From Aureimonas ureilytica DSM 18598 = NBRC 106430 (GTDB lineage: Bacteria; Pseudomonadota; Alphaproteobacteria; Rhizobiales; Rhizobiaceae), in assembly GCF_000382705.1 (NCBI RefSeq), contig NZ_ARQE01000003.1, positions 434,001 through 498,000 on the forward strand: DNA of 64,000 nucleotides. The letters are read 5' to 3'. The position numbers and the translations under genes are program-made. Positions 17,587 through 27,145 of the stretch are shown here, in pieces. Under the pieces are notes generated by a model. The model was given only the letters and a program-made list of their open reading frames with translations. It had not been told where the DNA came from and made no database searches. How positions within the stretch are numbered: the stretch's first letter is position 1; each line of letters starts with the position of its first letter.

Positions 17587-17897
17587 CGCGGCTCTCCCTA
17601 TCCTGTTTCATCGCGCCCGCGGACCCGAACGGCACGGATCGTCGGACCTCCTGCCTGCCGTCCACTCGCTCGGCGAACCGGCCTCCCGCCGGCGACCGAC
17701 CCGGCGCGCCCGCCCTCCCCTGCCCTCGGCCCGGACGCGCCGTCGCGGGCGCGCTGTCCGAGGTGGCGGCCGTCCCGCGAGGCGATCGCGGCAGGTCTGA
17801 TGTCGATACACGATGGGCGGCCCGCCGCGCCCTCACCGGAGCGACACGCGCCAGCGCGCATCCGACATGGGCGCGAGAAAGCCGAGCCCAGCCGGGA
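17587..17897. other. Intergenic, nothing recognised
   Basis: 311 bp upstream of the VOC gene and downstream of the LysR gene, both minus-strand. It is very GC-rich with no clear promoter, hairpin or small gene. Confidence 0.45.
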
Positions 17898-18791
17898 TCA
17901 CGCCGCCGGGGCGACGGACTTCAACCAGGCGCGAAAGGCCTGCAAAGGCGGGAAGGCGGCGCGCCTCACCGGCCAGGCGAGATAGTAGCGCTCGGCGCTT
18001 TCCATCGGCGCGTCCAGGGGCTCGATCAGGTCGCCGCGCGCCAGTTCGGTTTCGATCAGGAAGCGCGGCAGGAGCGCGACGCCGAGCCCGCCGATCGCGG
18101 CCTGGGACGCGACCGCGAACTGGTCGATCAACATGCCCGATAGCGAGGGAAAGGCGATGCCGTTCGCCCGGAACCAGCGCTCCCAGGCATCCGGGCGGCT
18201 TTCCAGATGGATCAGGGGCACGTCGAGAAGCGAGGCCGGGCGGCTCAGGTCGTGCTTCTTCGCCAAGGCCGGGCTGCAGGCGGGAACGACGGTCTCGCTC
18301 ATCAGGAGGTCGAGTTCGGCGCCCGGCCAATGCGCCGCGCCGAAATGGATCGCGGCGTCGAGCTGATCCTCGCCGAACTCGAAGGGGGCAAGGCGCGTCG
18401 AGAGATTGAGCGTGATGCCGGGATGGGCCTCGACGAATTGCGACAGGCGCGGGGCCAGCCAGCGCGTTCCGAAGGTCGGCAGGATGCCGAGCTTCAGGGT
18501 GCCGCCGGCCGGGTTGGCCTTGAAGTTCAGCGTGGCCTGGGAAATGCGCTTCAAGGCGTCGCGGACCTCCTGCGCATAGGCTTCGCCGGCGAGCGTCAGC
18601 CGCACGGTCTGCTTGTCGCGCACGAAGAGGCTGGAGCCGACCGCCTCCTCCAGCGCCCTCACCTGACGGCTGATGGCGCTTTGCGTGAGGTTCAGCTCCT
18701 GCGCCGCCGCCGTGAAGCTCTGATGCCGGGCCGCCGCCTCGAAGGCGCACAGAAGCGACATGGAAGGAAGGAAGCGCCGCGAAAAACTCAT
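17898..18791 (-). CDS. LysR family regulator, GcvA-like, of the lysine module
   Basis: 297-residue regulator of the GcvA type. HTH: SLLCAFEAAARHQSFTAA then LNLTQSAISRQVRALEE (residues 12-49). The effector domain shows the GcvA-like WLAPRLSQFVEAHPGI and GVALLPRFL segments. It is divergent from hglS. A T-N11-A site lies in the 171-bp gap. A LysR gene sits beside the same amaA/amaB/hglS set in Pseudomonas putida, so control by a lysine-pathway intermediate is likely. Confidence 0.93.
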   Translation of the reverse strand: MSFSRRFLPSMSLLCAFEAAARHQSFTAAAQELNLTQSAISRQVRALEEAVGSSLFVRDKQTVRLTLAGEAYAQEVRDALKRISQATLNFKANPAGGTLKLGILPTFGTRWLAPRLSQFVEAHPGITLNLSTRLAPFEFGEDQLDAAIHFGAAHWPGAELDLLMSETVVPACSPALAKKHDLSRPASLLDVPLIHLESRPDAWERWFRANGIAFPSLSGMLIDQFAVASQAAIGGLGVALLPRFLIETELARGDLIEPLDAPMESAERYYLAWPVRRAAFPPLQAFRAWLKSVAPAA

Positions 18792-18859
18792 CGTGCCGCC
18801 CGTCTCAGCCCATTTGCGATCGCGTCTTTCGAGGCGAGGTCATTCGCTCGATGCATGAC

Positions 18860-18874
18860 ATGATACCGCATCAT
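18860..18874. promoter_or_regulatory. LysR box (T-N11-A)
   Basis: ATGAT-ACCGC-ATCAT, a perfect 5-bp inverted repeat that fits T-N11-A exactly (T18861, A18873). It is centred about 95 bp before the hglS start and 75 bp before the LysR start, the expected recognition-site position. Confidence 0.6.
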
Positions 18875-18962
18875 CATTTGAACCGGAACGAGGCTTCGGC
18901 CACATTGACCGCAAAGACCGGCCGCGCTCGCGCGGCCTTCAGGACCGGCGAAGGGCGAGACC

Positions 18963-20363
18963 ATGGACCAGAGCGCATTCACCTCCGCCGACGAGATCCG
19001 CACCCGCTTCTCGCGGACGATGTCGGACATGTACCGCTCCGAAGTGCCGCAATACGGCACGCTGATGGAACTCGTCGCCGAGGTGAACGCGTCGACGCTT
19101 TCGGCCGACCCGGCCTTGAAGGCGGACCTCGAGCGCACGGACGATCTCTCGCGCATCGATCTGGAGCGCCACGGCGCCATCCGCCTGGGCACGGCGGAGG
19201 AGCTTTCCACCATGCGCCGGCTCTTCGCGGTCATGGGCATGGTGCCGGTCGGCTATTACGACCTGTCGGTCGCGGGCGTTCCCGTCCATTCCACGGCCTT
19301 CCGCCCGGTGCGCGAGGAGAATCTCGCCCGCAACCCGTTCCGCGTCTTCACCTCGCTCCTGCGCCTCGACCTGATCGAGGACGAGGCGCTGCGGGCCGAG
19401 GCGGCCGAGATCCTGTCGCGCCGGCGCATCTTCACGGACCGAGCCCTCGCGCTGATCGAGACCTTCGAGCGGAACGGCGGGCTGACGGACGCAGAAGCCG
19501 ACACGTTCGTGTGCGAGGCCGTCGAGACCTTCCGCTGGCACCGCGAGGCGACGGTGGATGCGGCGACCTATCGCCGTCTCAACGCCGCGCACCGGCTGAT
19601 CGCCGACGTCGTGTCTTTCAAGGGCCCGCATATCAACCATCTGACGCCGCGCACGCTCGACATCGACGCCGTGCAGGCGGCTATGCCCGGGCGCGGCATC
19701 GCAGCCAAGGACGTGATCGAAGGCCCGCCGACGCGCCGCTGCCCGATCCTCCTTCGCCAGACGAGCTTCAAGGCGCTGGAGGAAGCGATCGTCTTCCGGG
19801 GCGAAACGGGCGAGGAGGCGGGAACCCACACGGCCCGCTTCGGCGAGATCGAGCAGCGCGGCCTCGCGCTGACGCGCAAGGGCCGCGCCCTCTACGACGA
19901 GCGTCTCGCGAGCGTTCGCGACGAAGGCGGGGCGGGCAATGCCGGCGGGAGTTATGCCGAGCGGCTGGCGACGGCCTTCGAGGCCTTTCCCGACGATTAC
20001 GACACGCTGCGCCGCGAGGGCCTCGGCTTCTTCCGCTACGCGCTGACGCGCAAGGGAGAGGACGCGGCATCGACGGGCCCTGCCTCCCTCGATCTCGAGA
20101 CGCTCGTTCGGGACGGCCATGTCGCGGCCTATCCGATCGTCTACGAGGACTTCCTCCCCGTGTCGGCCGCCGGCATCTTCCAATCCAATCTCGGCGGGCA
20201 GGAACAGCGCAGCTATGCGGCCAATGCCCGGAAGGACGCTTTCGTGGCGGCGCTCGGCGCGCCCGTGGCGGACGAGTTCGAGGTCTACGAAGCCGCGCAA
20301 GCGCGCTCGATCGAAGCGGTTCGAGCGGCCCTGCGGCAGACCCGCCAGTCGTCGGCGGCCTGA
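18963..20363 (+). CDS. hglS: 2-oxoadipate dioxygenase/decarboxylase (DUF1338)
   Basis: 466-residue Fe(II)-dependent VOC-fold enzyme that converts 2-oxoadipate and O2 to D-2-hydroxyglutarate and CO2, the ring-independent end of the lysine-aminoadipate route. The metal ligands known for the family are visible: His70 in ERHGAIR, His226 in GPHINHLTPR and a Glu at 295 in RFGEIEQRG. The substrate-region YYDL and HSTAFRPV segments are also typical. Length matches the family. The three genes hglS-amaA-amaB run in the same direction with short gaps, so the product should flow to a D-2-hydroxyglutarate dehydrogenase encoded elsewhere. Confidence 0.93.
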   Translation: MDQSAFTSADEIRTRFSRTMSDMYRSEVPQYGTLMELVAEVNASTLSADPALKADLERTDDLSRIDLERHGAIRLGTAEELSTMRRLFAVMGMVPVGYYDLSVAGVPVHSTAFRPVREENLARNPFRVFTSLLRLDLIEDEALRAEAAEILSRRRIFTDRALALIETFERNGGLTDAEADTFVCEAVETFRWHREATVDAATYRRLNAAHRLIADVVSFKGPHINHLTPRTLDIDAVQAAMPGRGIAAKDVIEGPPTRRCPILLRQTSFKALEEAIVFRGETGEEAGTHTARFGEIEQRGLALTRKGRALYDERLASVRDEGGAGNAGGSYAERLATAFEAFPDDYDTLRREGLGFFRYALTRKGEDAASTGPASLDLETLVRDGHVAAYPIVYEDFLPVSAAGIFQSNLGGQEQRSYAANARKDAFVAALGAPVADEFEVYEAAQARSIEAVRAALRQTRQSSAA

Positions 20364-20483
20364 CGCGATGCGGCCGATCGGCCTGTTCGCCTGCAAGGCT
20401 CGGGTCCGGCATCCGGCGCGCGGCAGTCGGGAGCACGGCGGTCCCGTCGCCGCGATCAGTGACCGCCTCGGGAGCCTCCTGCG

Positions 20484-21767
20484 ATGAGAGATGATCCGCG
20501 CAGCCACGGTCTCTGGGAGGCCTCGGCCCCGCCAGCGCCCGCGACCACGGCGCTGGCCGGCGAGCTGGCCGTCGATGTCGTCGTGGTCGGCGGCGGCTTC
20601 ACGGGGTGCTCGGCGGCGCTGCATCTGGCGGAAGGCGGCGCGGATGTCGCGGTGCTGGAGGCCGAGGAGATCGGCTTCGGCGGTTCGGGCCGCAATGTCG
20701 GCCTCGTCAATGCCGGCATGTGGGTCATGCCGGACGACCTGCCGGGGGCGCTCGGCGAAGTGCATGGCGAGCGCCTGCTGCGGCTTCTCGGCGAGGGTCC
20801 GCGCGCCGTGTTCGACCTGATCGAGCGGCATGGCATCGCCTGCGAGGCGGAGCGGCAGGGCACGCTCCATTGCGCGGTGGGCGCGAAGGGCCTTGCGGAA
20901 CTCAAGGAGCGCGAGCGGCAATGGCGCATGCGCGGCGCGCCGGTGCGCTTGCTGGACGCCGCCGAGACCGCCGCCAAGGTCGGCACCACGGCCTATGCCG
21001 GGGCGCTTCTGGATGAGCGCGCCGGCACGATCCAGCCGCTCGCCTATGTCCGGGGCCTCGCCCGCGCCGCGATCGGGGCCGGCGCCCGGCTCTTCACCGC
21101 AAGCCCGGTCGTCTCGGCAACGGACGAGGGCGGCGCCTGGGTTCTGTGCACGCCGAACGGCTCGCTGCGCGCCCGCCGCGTCATCGTCGCGACCGACGCC
21201 TATGCGTCAAGCGTCTGGCCCGAGATTCGCCGCGAGCAGGTGCATCTTCCCTACTTCAACATGGCCACCCCGCCGCTGTCGGACAATGTCAGCCGCTCCA
21301 TCCTGCCCGAGCGCCAGGGTGTCTGGGACACGAAGGATATCCTCTCCTCCTTCCGCTTCGACCGGGCGGGGCGGCTCGTGTTCGGCTCGGTCGGCGCGCT
21401 GCGCCGGGGCGGCCAGGCCGTCCATCGCGACTGGGGGCGGCGGGCGCTGGCCAAGCTCTTCCCGCAGCTCGAAGGCGTCAATTTCGAATACCAGTGGTAC
21501 GGCCAGATCGGCATGACCGAGAACAGCCTGCCGCGCTTTCACCGGCTCGGGCGCGACGTGATCGCCTTCTGCGGCTATAACGGGCGGGGCATCGCGCCCG
21601 GCACCGTGTTCGGCCGCTGCCTCGCCGACCTCCTGCTCGGCCGGATCGGGGAGGACGCGCTTCCGCTGCCCGTCACGGCCGTCGAGGCCGCGCCGCGCCG
21701 TGTGCTGCGCGAGGCCTATTACGAGGCGGGGGCGCAGGCCGCCCATCTTGCCGGCGCCCGCTTCTGA
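20484..21767 (+). CDS. amaA: FAD-dependent oxidoreductase, probable L-pipecolate oxidase
   Basis: 427-residue DAO-family flavoprotein. The FAD-binding Rossmann motif VVVVGGGFTGCSAALHLAE lies at residues 32-50, and a GSGRNVGLVNAGMW segment follows at about 68. The C-terminal FAD loop is CGYNGRGIAPGT (about 374-385). It would oxidise L-pipecolate to 1-piperideine-6-carboxylate. That specific call rests on context: it sits between hglS and an ALDH7-type dehydrogenase, the same neighbours as AmaA in Pseudomonas putida. By sequence alone it could be another amine or amino-acid oxidase (OrdL/PuuB-like). Confidence 0.82.
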   Translation: MRDDPRSHGLWEASAPPAPATTALAGELAVDVVVVGGGFTGCSAALHLAEGGADVAVLEAEEIGFGGSGRNVGLVNAGMWVMPDDLPGALGEVHGERLLRLLGEGPRAVFDLIERHGIACEAERQGTLHCAVGAKGLAELKERERQWRMRGAPVRLLDAAETAAKVGTTAYAGALLDERAGTIQPLAYVRGLARAAIGAGARLFTASPVVSATDEGGAWVLCTPNGSLRARRVIVATDAYASSVWPEIRREQVHLPYFNMATPPLSDNVSRSILPERQGVWDTKDILSSFRFDRAGRLVFGSVGALRRGGQAVHRDWGRRALAKLFPQLEGVNFEYQWYGQIGMTENSLPRFHRLGRDVIAFCGYNGRGIAPGTVFGRCLADLLLGRIGEDALPLPVTAVEAAPRRVLREAYYEAGAQAAHLAGARF

Positions 21768-21808
21768 CCCTTTCGACCCTTCACCGAACGCTTGAAAGAC
21801 GACATTTC

Positions 21809-23356
21809 ATGTCCCGCACCGACCTTTCGCCCGCCGACGAAACCCGCGCCCTCCTCGCCAGCCTCGGCGTTGCCGCCAGCCGGTTCGGCGGCGGGTCGCA
21901 CGAGGTCGTCTCGCCGGTGGACGGGGCGGTTCTGGCCTCGGTTCCGCTCGCCGGCCCGGCGGATGCGAAGGACGCGATCGCCCGCGCGCATGCCGCGTTC
22001 CTCAAGTGGCGCTCCGTGCCCGCGCCCCGGCGCGGCGAACTGGTGCGCCTTCTCGGCGAGGAGCTGCGCACCCACAAGGAGGCGCTCGGCCGCCTCGTCT
22101 CTCTCGAGGTCGGCAAGGCGCCCTCCGAGGGTCTCGGCGAAGTGCAGGAGATGATCGACATCTGCGACTTCGCCGTCGGCCTGTCGCGCCAGCTCTACGG
22201 CCTCGTGATCCCCTCCGAGCGCGCCGACCACAAGATCACCGAGCAGTGGCACCCGATCGGCGTCGTCGGCGTCATCTCGGCCTTCAACTTTCCCGTCGCC
22301 GTCTGGTCGTGGAACGCCGCGCTCGCCTTCGTCTGCGGCGATGCCGTGGTCTGGAAGCCCTCGGAAAAGGCGCCGCTGACGGCGCTCGCCACGCAGGCGA
22401 TCTTCGAAAAGGCCGCCGCCCGCTTCGGCGGTGAGGCGCCGGACGGGCTCTCGACGCTTCTCGTCGGCGGCAGCGATGTCGGCGAGGCGCTGGTGGACGA
22501 CGCCCGTGTGCCCGTCGTCTCGGCCACCGGCTCCACCCGCATGGGCAGGGCGGTCGGCGAGCGGCTCGCCCGCCGCTTCGCCCGCGCCATCCTGGAGCTC
22601 GGCGGCAACAACGCCTCGATCGTCACCCCTTCCGCCGATCTCGACCTGACGCTGCGCGCCGTCGCCTTCGGCGCCATGGGCACGGCCGGCCAGCGCTGCA
22701 CCACGATGCGCCGCCTGATCGTGCATGAGAGCGTCTACGACGCGCTCGTCCCCAAGCTCGCCAAGGTCTACGCCTCCATTTCCGTCGGCAACCCGCTGAC
22801 CTCGGACGCGCTGGTGGGACCGCTGATCGACCGCGCCGCCTTCGAGGGCATGGGCCGCGCGCTGGAGGCGGCCAAGGCCGCCGGCGGCACGGTGCATGGG
22901 GGAAGCCGCGTCGACGTGAATGGCGACAAGTCGTTCTACGTGCGCCCGGCGCTGGTCGAGATGCCCGCGCAGACCGGGCCAGTGGTGGAGGAGACCTTCG
23001 CGCCGATCCTCTACGTGCTGAAGTATCGCGATCTCGACGAGGCCATCGCGCTGCAGAACGGCGTGCCGCAGGGTCTGTCCTCCTCGATCTTCGCCACCGA
23101 CATCAGAGAGGTCGAGCGCTTCCTCTCGGCGGCGGGCTCGGATTGCGGCATCGCCAATGTCAACATGGGCACGTCCGGCGCCGAGATCGGCGGGGCCTTC
23201 GGCGGCGAAAAGGAGACCGGCGGCGGCCGCGAAAGCGGCTCGGACGCCTGGAAGGCCTATATGCGCCGCCAGACCAACGCCATCAATTACGGCCGGTCGC
23301 TGCCGCTGGCGCAGGGCGTGAAGTTCGACGTGGACGGGGGTTCGTCGGAGGCATAG
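21809..23356 (+). CDS. amaB: ALDH7-type L-aminoadipate-semialdehyde/piperideine-6-carboxylate dehydrogenase
   Basis: 515-residue NAD-dependent aldehyde dehydrogenase of the antiquitin group. It shows the SAFNFPVAVWSWNAALAF strand (158-175), the general base Glu263 in ELGGNN and the nucleophile Cys297 in GTAGQRCTTMRR. The GTSGAEIGGAFGGEKETGGGRESGS region is the antiquitin-type C-terminus (shown here in outline only). It would convert L-2-aminoadipate-6-semialdehyde to L-2-aminoadipate. It ends the lysine module; the aminotransferase giving 2-oxoadipate is not in the window. Confidence 0.92.
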   Translation: MSRTDLSPADETRALLASLGVAASRFGGGSHEVVSPVDGAVLASVPLAGPADAKDAIARAHAAFLKWRSVPAPRRGELVRLLGEELRTHKEALGRLVSLEVGKAPSEGLGEVQEMIDICDFAVGLSRQLYGLVIPSERADHKITEQWHPIGVVGVISAFNFPVAVWSWNAALAFVCGDAVVWKPSEKAPLTALATQAIFEKAAARFGGEAPDGLSTLLVGGSDVGEALVDDARVPVVSATGSTRMGRAVGERLARRFARAILELGGNNASIVTPSADLDLTLRAVAFGAMGTAGQRCTTMRRLIVHESVYDALVPKLAKVYASISVGNPLTSDALVGPLIDRAAFEGMGRALEAAKAAGGTVHGGSRVDVNGDKSFYVRPALVEMPAQTGPVVEETFAPILYVLKYRDLDEAIALQNGVPQGLSSSIFATDIREVERFLSAAGSDCGIANVNMGTSGAEIGGAFGGEKETGGGRESGSDAWKAYMRRQTNAINYGRSLPLAQGVKFDVDGGSSEA

Positions 23357-23393
23357 GCGGCAGGGCCGAGCCTTCGCGATGATCCTGGCAGGC

Positions 23394-23415
23394 GGGCGAG
23401 CCGCACGGCTCGCCC
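23394..23415. terminator. Hairpin between convergent amaB and the chemoreceptor
   Basis: Perfect GGGCGAGCC-GCAC-GGCTCGCCC stem-loop (9-bp stem, 4-nt loop), 38 bp after amaB and 38 bp after the end of the opposite gene. It is probably a bidirectional terminator although no T-run follows. Confidence 0.6.
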
Positions 23416-23452
23416 TCGCCGACGGAGCGCCCGCCCGGCCGAGCCGGCGAGG

Positions 23453-25555
23453 TCAGGCGCTCATCCGCTCGAAGCCGCCTTCGTCCCCCATGTCCAGCGC
23501 ATAGCCCGCGCGCGGGCGCGCGTCGGCTTCCTCAGGTGGCGTCGGGGCGGCGTGGGATTGCCCGAACTCGCGCACCCGCTGGCGCAAGGCGCGCACCGAT
23601 TCCTCGCGCGAGGCCTTGGGCGTCGCCGGCCTCGGCACGGGAGGCGTCGCCCGTCTCGGCCCGGGGGGCCGGGCCGAGACCGTGAAATAGCCGACGCCAT
23701 CGCCCAGCCGCCCCGCTTCCGTGGAGAGCTGATGGGCGGTGGCGGCCATCTCGTTCGCCGCGCCGGCATTCGTCTGCGTCACCTGATCGAGCTGCTGGAT
23801 CGCCTGGTTGATCTGCTCGATCCCGATCGACTGCTCGCGGCAGGCGGCGGAAATCTCCGACACGAGGTCGGCGGTGCGCTGGATGTCGGGCACGAGTTCA
23901 TTGAACATGCGGCCGGCTTCCTGAGCCACCTGAAGCGTCCCGGAGGACAGGTCGCTGATTTCGGCGGCCGCCGCCTGGCTCCGCTCGGCGAGCTTTCGGA
24001 CCTCGCTGGCCACGACCGCGAACCCCTTGCCGTGCGGGCCGGCGCGGGCCGCCTCGATGGCGGCGTTCAGCGCCAGAAGGTCGGTCTGGCGAGCGATTTC
24101 CTGCACCACGCGCACCTTTTCGGCGATCGTCTCCATCGCAAGGAGCGAGCCCGCGATCGCCTCGCGGCTCTTCTGCGCGCTGGCGGACGACAGATTGGCC
24201 ATCTTTTCCGTTTGCGCGGCGTTGTCGGCGTTCTGGCGGATATTGGCCGTCATCTGCTCGACGGCGGCCGACGCCTGTTCGGAAGCGGCGGCCTGTTCGG
24301 TCGAGCCCGCCGACAATTGCTCCGCCGTCGCGGCGGACTGCGTGGAGCCGGCCGCGACCTGGGAGGCCGAGGCGCGAATGTCTCCGACGATCGCCGAGAG
24401 CTTGGCGCTCATCCGGTTCATGGAGCGCAGGAGTTCGCCGACCTCGTCCGAGCCCTTCGCATCGACCGTCCGGGAAATGTCGCCGGCGCTGATCGCCTCG
24501 GACAGGTCGACCGCCCGTCGAAGCCCCCGGCTGATCGACAGCGCCATCCAGCTCGCGGCGCCCGCCCCGACCAGAAGGGCCGCGAGAACGAGCTCCGTCA
24601 GAAGCGTTCGCGTGGACAGATAGGTGTCCTCGATGTCGCCCCTCATGGCTTCGGCCCTCTTGCTCTGGGACCCGATCAGATCCTGAACGTTCTGGACGAG
24701 GTCCAGGGTCTGGGGCCGGACCTGATCGATCGCGATTTCCACGGCCTTGCTGTCGGCACTGGCCGTCCCGAGCGCGAAGATATCCTTCATCACCGGGGCA
24801 AATCCGCGCCACAGATCGAGGGTCGCCTTGGCCTCGGCCCCGTAGGTCGTGCTGCCGGCAAGGGTGGCGAACCCGTTCATTCTCTCGTCGAACCGGGCGA
24901 GCCCGTCCTCGAACTCGGCCTGCAGGGCGCGGAGGCGATCGGCGTCGGATTCGGCGACGACCGACATCATGAGGAAGCGCAGACGCTCCAGGGCGGGCTG
25001 GAGATCGGACAGAACGGCACGCGCCGGCCCGTCATATCGCGCCGCCGCCATCGCCCCTTCGGCCTTGTCGAGCGACCGGACCAGCCCGTCGCCCATCGCG
25101 CGGCCCCGCTCCGCCTCCAGATCGAGCGCTTTCGGTCTCGAGTTCTGCATCGACAGGTCGATCGTGGTGCGGGCCGTGGCATACCAGGTTTCGAGACGCG
25201 ACAGGGCTTGATCGACCCGCGCGACATCGTCTTTCGCTTGCGGCGGGACCTTCGTCCGATAGGCCGTCAGGATCGGGACGATCGTGTCATAGGCCGACTG
25301 GATGGACTGTTCGCGGTCCTGTTTCAGCGCGATGTCATCGACCATGACGAGCGCATTCAGGCTGCGCCCCATGCCCTGTATCATCTGCGCCGCCTGACCG
25401 AGATTGACGGACGCTTCATAGGGGCCGGACGCAAAGTGCTTCATCGCTTCGTTGGCATAGCCGAGGCGCGAAACTCCAAGATACCCGGCCCCGCCCAGCA
25501 TCGCCAGAACAGCTGCGAATGAAACGCCAATCTTGGCTTTCACAGAAACGCGCAT
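23453..25555 (-). CDS. Methyl-accepting chemotaxis protein
   Basis: 700-residue transmembrane chemoreceptor. TM1 is at residues about 8-28 ([20 protein letters not shown]). A helical periplasmic sensor of about 280 residues follows, then TM2 near 310 ([21 protein letters not shown]), a HAMP domain and a signalling domain with the conserved hairpin tip [17 protein letters not shown]...[16 protein letters not shown]. There is no NWETF-like CheR-tethering pentapeptide at the C-terminus. The start at 25555 has GGGGGT just upstream and is preferred over an ATG 27 bp earlier. The ligand is unknown; no che genes are nearby. Confidence 0.93.
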   Translation of the reverse strand: MRVSVKAKIGVSFAAVLAMLGGAGYLGVSRLGYANEAMKHFASGPYEASVNLGQAAQMIQGMGRSLNALVMVDDIALKQDREQSIQSAYDTIVPILTAYRTKVPPQAKDDVARVDQALSRLETWYATARTTIDLSMQNSRPKALDLEAERGRAMGDGLVRSLDKAEGAMAAARYDGPARAVLSDLQPALERLRFLMMSVVAESDADRLRALQAEFEDGLARFDERMNGFATLAGSTTYGAEAKATLDLWRGFAPVMKDIFALGTASADSKAVEIAIDQVRPQTLDLVQNVQDLIGSQSKRAEAMRGDIEDTYLSTRTLLTELVLAALLVGAGAASWMALSISRGLRRAVDLSEAISAGDISRTVDAKGSDEVGELLRSMNRMSAKLSAIVGDIRASASQVAAGSTQSAATAEQLSAGSTEQAAASEQASAAVEQMTANIRQNADNAAQTEKMANLSSASAQKSREAIAGSLLAMETIAEKVRVVQEIARQTDLLALNAAIEAARAGPHGKGFAVVASEVRKLAERSQAAAAEISDLSSGTLQVAQEAGRMFNELVPDIQRTADLVSEISAACREQSIGIEQINQAIQQLDQVTQTNAGAANEMAATAHQLSTEAGRLGDGVGYFTVSARPPGPRRATPPVPRPATPKASREESVRALRQRVREFGQSHAAPTPPEEADARPRAGYALDMGDEGGFERMSA

Positions 25556-25665
25556 AAATGACCCCCATCCGAGATAGGGCAATGGTTATGACGGGATCGT
25601 GAATGCGATTTTAAGGATGGACCGCTCTCGATCGGGCTGAATGAATCAATTTGAATAGACGGAAA

Positions 25666-25685
25666 GAATTTTCCCGGCAAAATTC
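25666..25685. promoter_or_regulatory. Inverted repeat upstream of chemoreceptor
   Basis: GAATTTT-CCCGGC-AAAATTC, perfect 7-bp arms, about 110 bp upstream of the chemoreceptor start in the only AT-rich part of this gap. It could be an operator or a small hairpin. Confidence 0.35.
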
Positions 25686-25823
25686 GCTCGCCAATAGTGA
25701 CCGGAAGTATTGGGAGACTCGATCGAACCCGGTCGTTTCAACGCCGAACGGGTTCGGTCCTTCAAAGCGAGCGGGGAAGGAAGCGGGCCGAGGGCACCCG
25801 GCTCGGCCTTGGCTCTGATCCGT

Positions 25824-26999
25824 TCAGGGCAGGTATCGGCCCTTCATCGGCAGGAGCGCCGCGCCGAGCGCCGGCGCCTCGCTGCTCATCTGCGACACGA
25901 GAAGCGCCGGGCGCGGCAGCGGCTCGCCGTAACGGCCCTTGCCGTAGAAGGTGACGTTGGCGATCAGGCGTTCGGCGAGCGCCGGCGGGATCTGGCCGCC
26001 GAAGACGATGGCCTCGGGGTCGAGAATGCCGGACAGGGCGTTGATGATGCGGTCGGTCATGGCGCGCACGCGCCCGAGCCATTCCTCGACGCCCGGCCAG
26101 TCCGGATCGAAGCGGCGGCGCAGGTCGGCCACCGAGGCGACCTCGACGCCGTGCCGGTTCAGGGTCTCGACGAGCGAGCCCAGCGCCGGCCGGTCGCGGC
26201 CGTCCTCCTCCGAGAACAGGGCGCTGAACTCGCCCGCGTTGCGCCACGCGCCGAACCAGGGCGTTCCGTCGATCACGAGGCCGCCGCCGAAGCCCTCGTT
26301 GAAGGACAGATAGGCGAAGGTGCGAAAGCGCCGGCCGAACCCTTGCAGGCTTTCGCCGATGGCGCCCGTCGTGGCGTTGTTGGCGATCTGCACGGGATAG
26401 GGCACATGCCCCTCGACGCTGGCGGCGAGATCCATCAGCGACCAGTCGCGCAGGGGCTCGGGCGCGTTCATGCGCCGACCGTCGGCCAGAAGATAGCCGC
26501 TGATGCCGAGCCCGAGCCCGATGACATGCGCGCGCGGCACGGCACGGGCGTCGAGAATTTCCTCGAAGCGCGCGGCGATCGCCGCGAGCGAAGCCTCGCG
26601 GGACGTCGGCAGGATCGCCAGACGCTCCTGAAACAGGATGCGGCAGGACAGGTCGGACAGGCACAGGTCGATCGAATCCGTGTTGACGGAAACGCCGAGC
26701 GATACGCGCGCCTCCGGCACCAGCTCGATCTGCGGGCTCGGCTGGCCGCGCCCGCCGCGCCGGGGGCTCCCGGCGCGCAGGAGCCCTTCTTCGATCAGCC
26801 CGTCCACCAGCCGATGCACCGATTGCTGGGTAAGCGCGGTGAAGGCGGTGATCTCGGAGCGCGCGAGGCCGCCGGTGCGGCGCACCGTGTCGAGGATCAC
26901 GCGCTCGTTGAGGCTGCGCTCCTCGGCGGGTGTGCGCGCCGCTCCGCTCCGTTCCGGCTCGCCGCCCATCCCCTCGCTCGCCATCGCCACGATCCCCAT
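25824..26999 (-). CDS. ROK family transcriptional regulator
   Basis: 391-residue repressor of the NagC/XylR ROK group. An N-terminal winged HTH (NERVILDTVRRTGGLARSE, ALTQQSVHRLVDGLIEEGLL) covers residues 30-77, and a sugar-kinase-like ROK domain follows with GLGLGISGYL (about 160) and NNATTGAIGE (about 200). The usual ROK zinc motif CxCGxxGCxE is absent, and the kinase-type catalytic Asp region is degenerate, so it should sense rather than phosphorylate. It is divergent from the ABC/phosphodiesterase operon and most likely represses it. Another in-frame ATG at 26984 is possible. Confidence 0.9.
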   Translation of the reverse strand: MGIVAMASEGMGGEPERSGAARTPAEERSLNERVILDTVRRTGGLARSEITAFTALTQQSVHRLVDGLIEEGLLRAGSPRRGGRGQPSPQIELVPEARVSLGVSVNTDSIDLCLSDLSCRILFQERLAILPTSREASLAAIAARFEEILDARAVPRAHVIGLGLGISGYLLADGRRMNAPEPLRDWSLMDLAASVEGHVPYPVQIANNATTGAIGESLQGFGRRFRTFAYLSFNEGFGGGLVIDGTPWFGAWRNAGEFSALFSEEDGRDRPALGSLVETLNRHGVEVASVADLRRRFDPDWPGVEEWLGRVRAMTDRIINALSGILDPEAIVFGGQIPPALAERLIANVTFYGKGRYGEPLPRPALLVSQMSSEAPALGAALLPMKGRYLP

Positions 27000-27067
27000 C
27001 CGGCCCCGCTCCGGCCCCGATCCGGCCCCGGACGGGCCGCTTGACCGGTCTGCCTATGGGCGTCATA

Positions 27068-27092
27068 AATATTACACTCAATGCGTAGTATT
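27068..27092. promoter_or_regulatory. Candidate ROK operator / promoter
   Basis: AT-rich inverted repeat AATATTAC-N9-GTAGTATT (27068-27075 and 27085-27092, 7 of 8 positions matched) in the middle of the 146-bp divergent region. NagC/Mlc-type regulators bind AT-rich palindromes of this size, so this is the best operator candidate for the ROK protein. Confidence 0.5.
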
Positions 27093-27145
27093 AAGGGTTC
27101 GCAGAGAAAGCGGCTCTTCAGCCGACCACGGAAAGGAACCCGTTC

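Noticed and set aside
15343-17985. Plus-strand open frame of 880 codons
   Set aside because: Antisense shadow of the ABC-F and VOC genes, no ribosome site, no recognisable domain.
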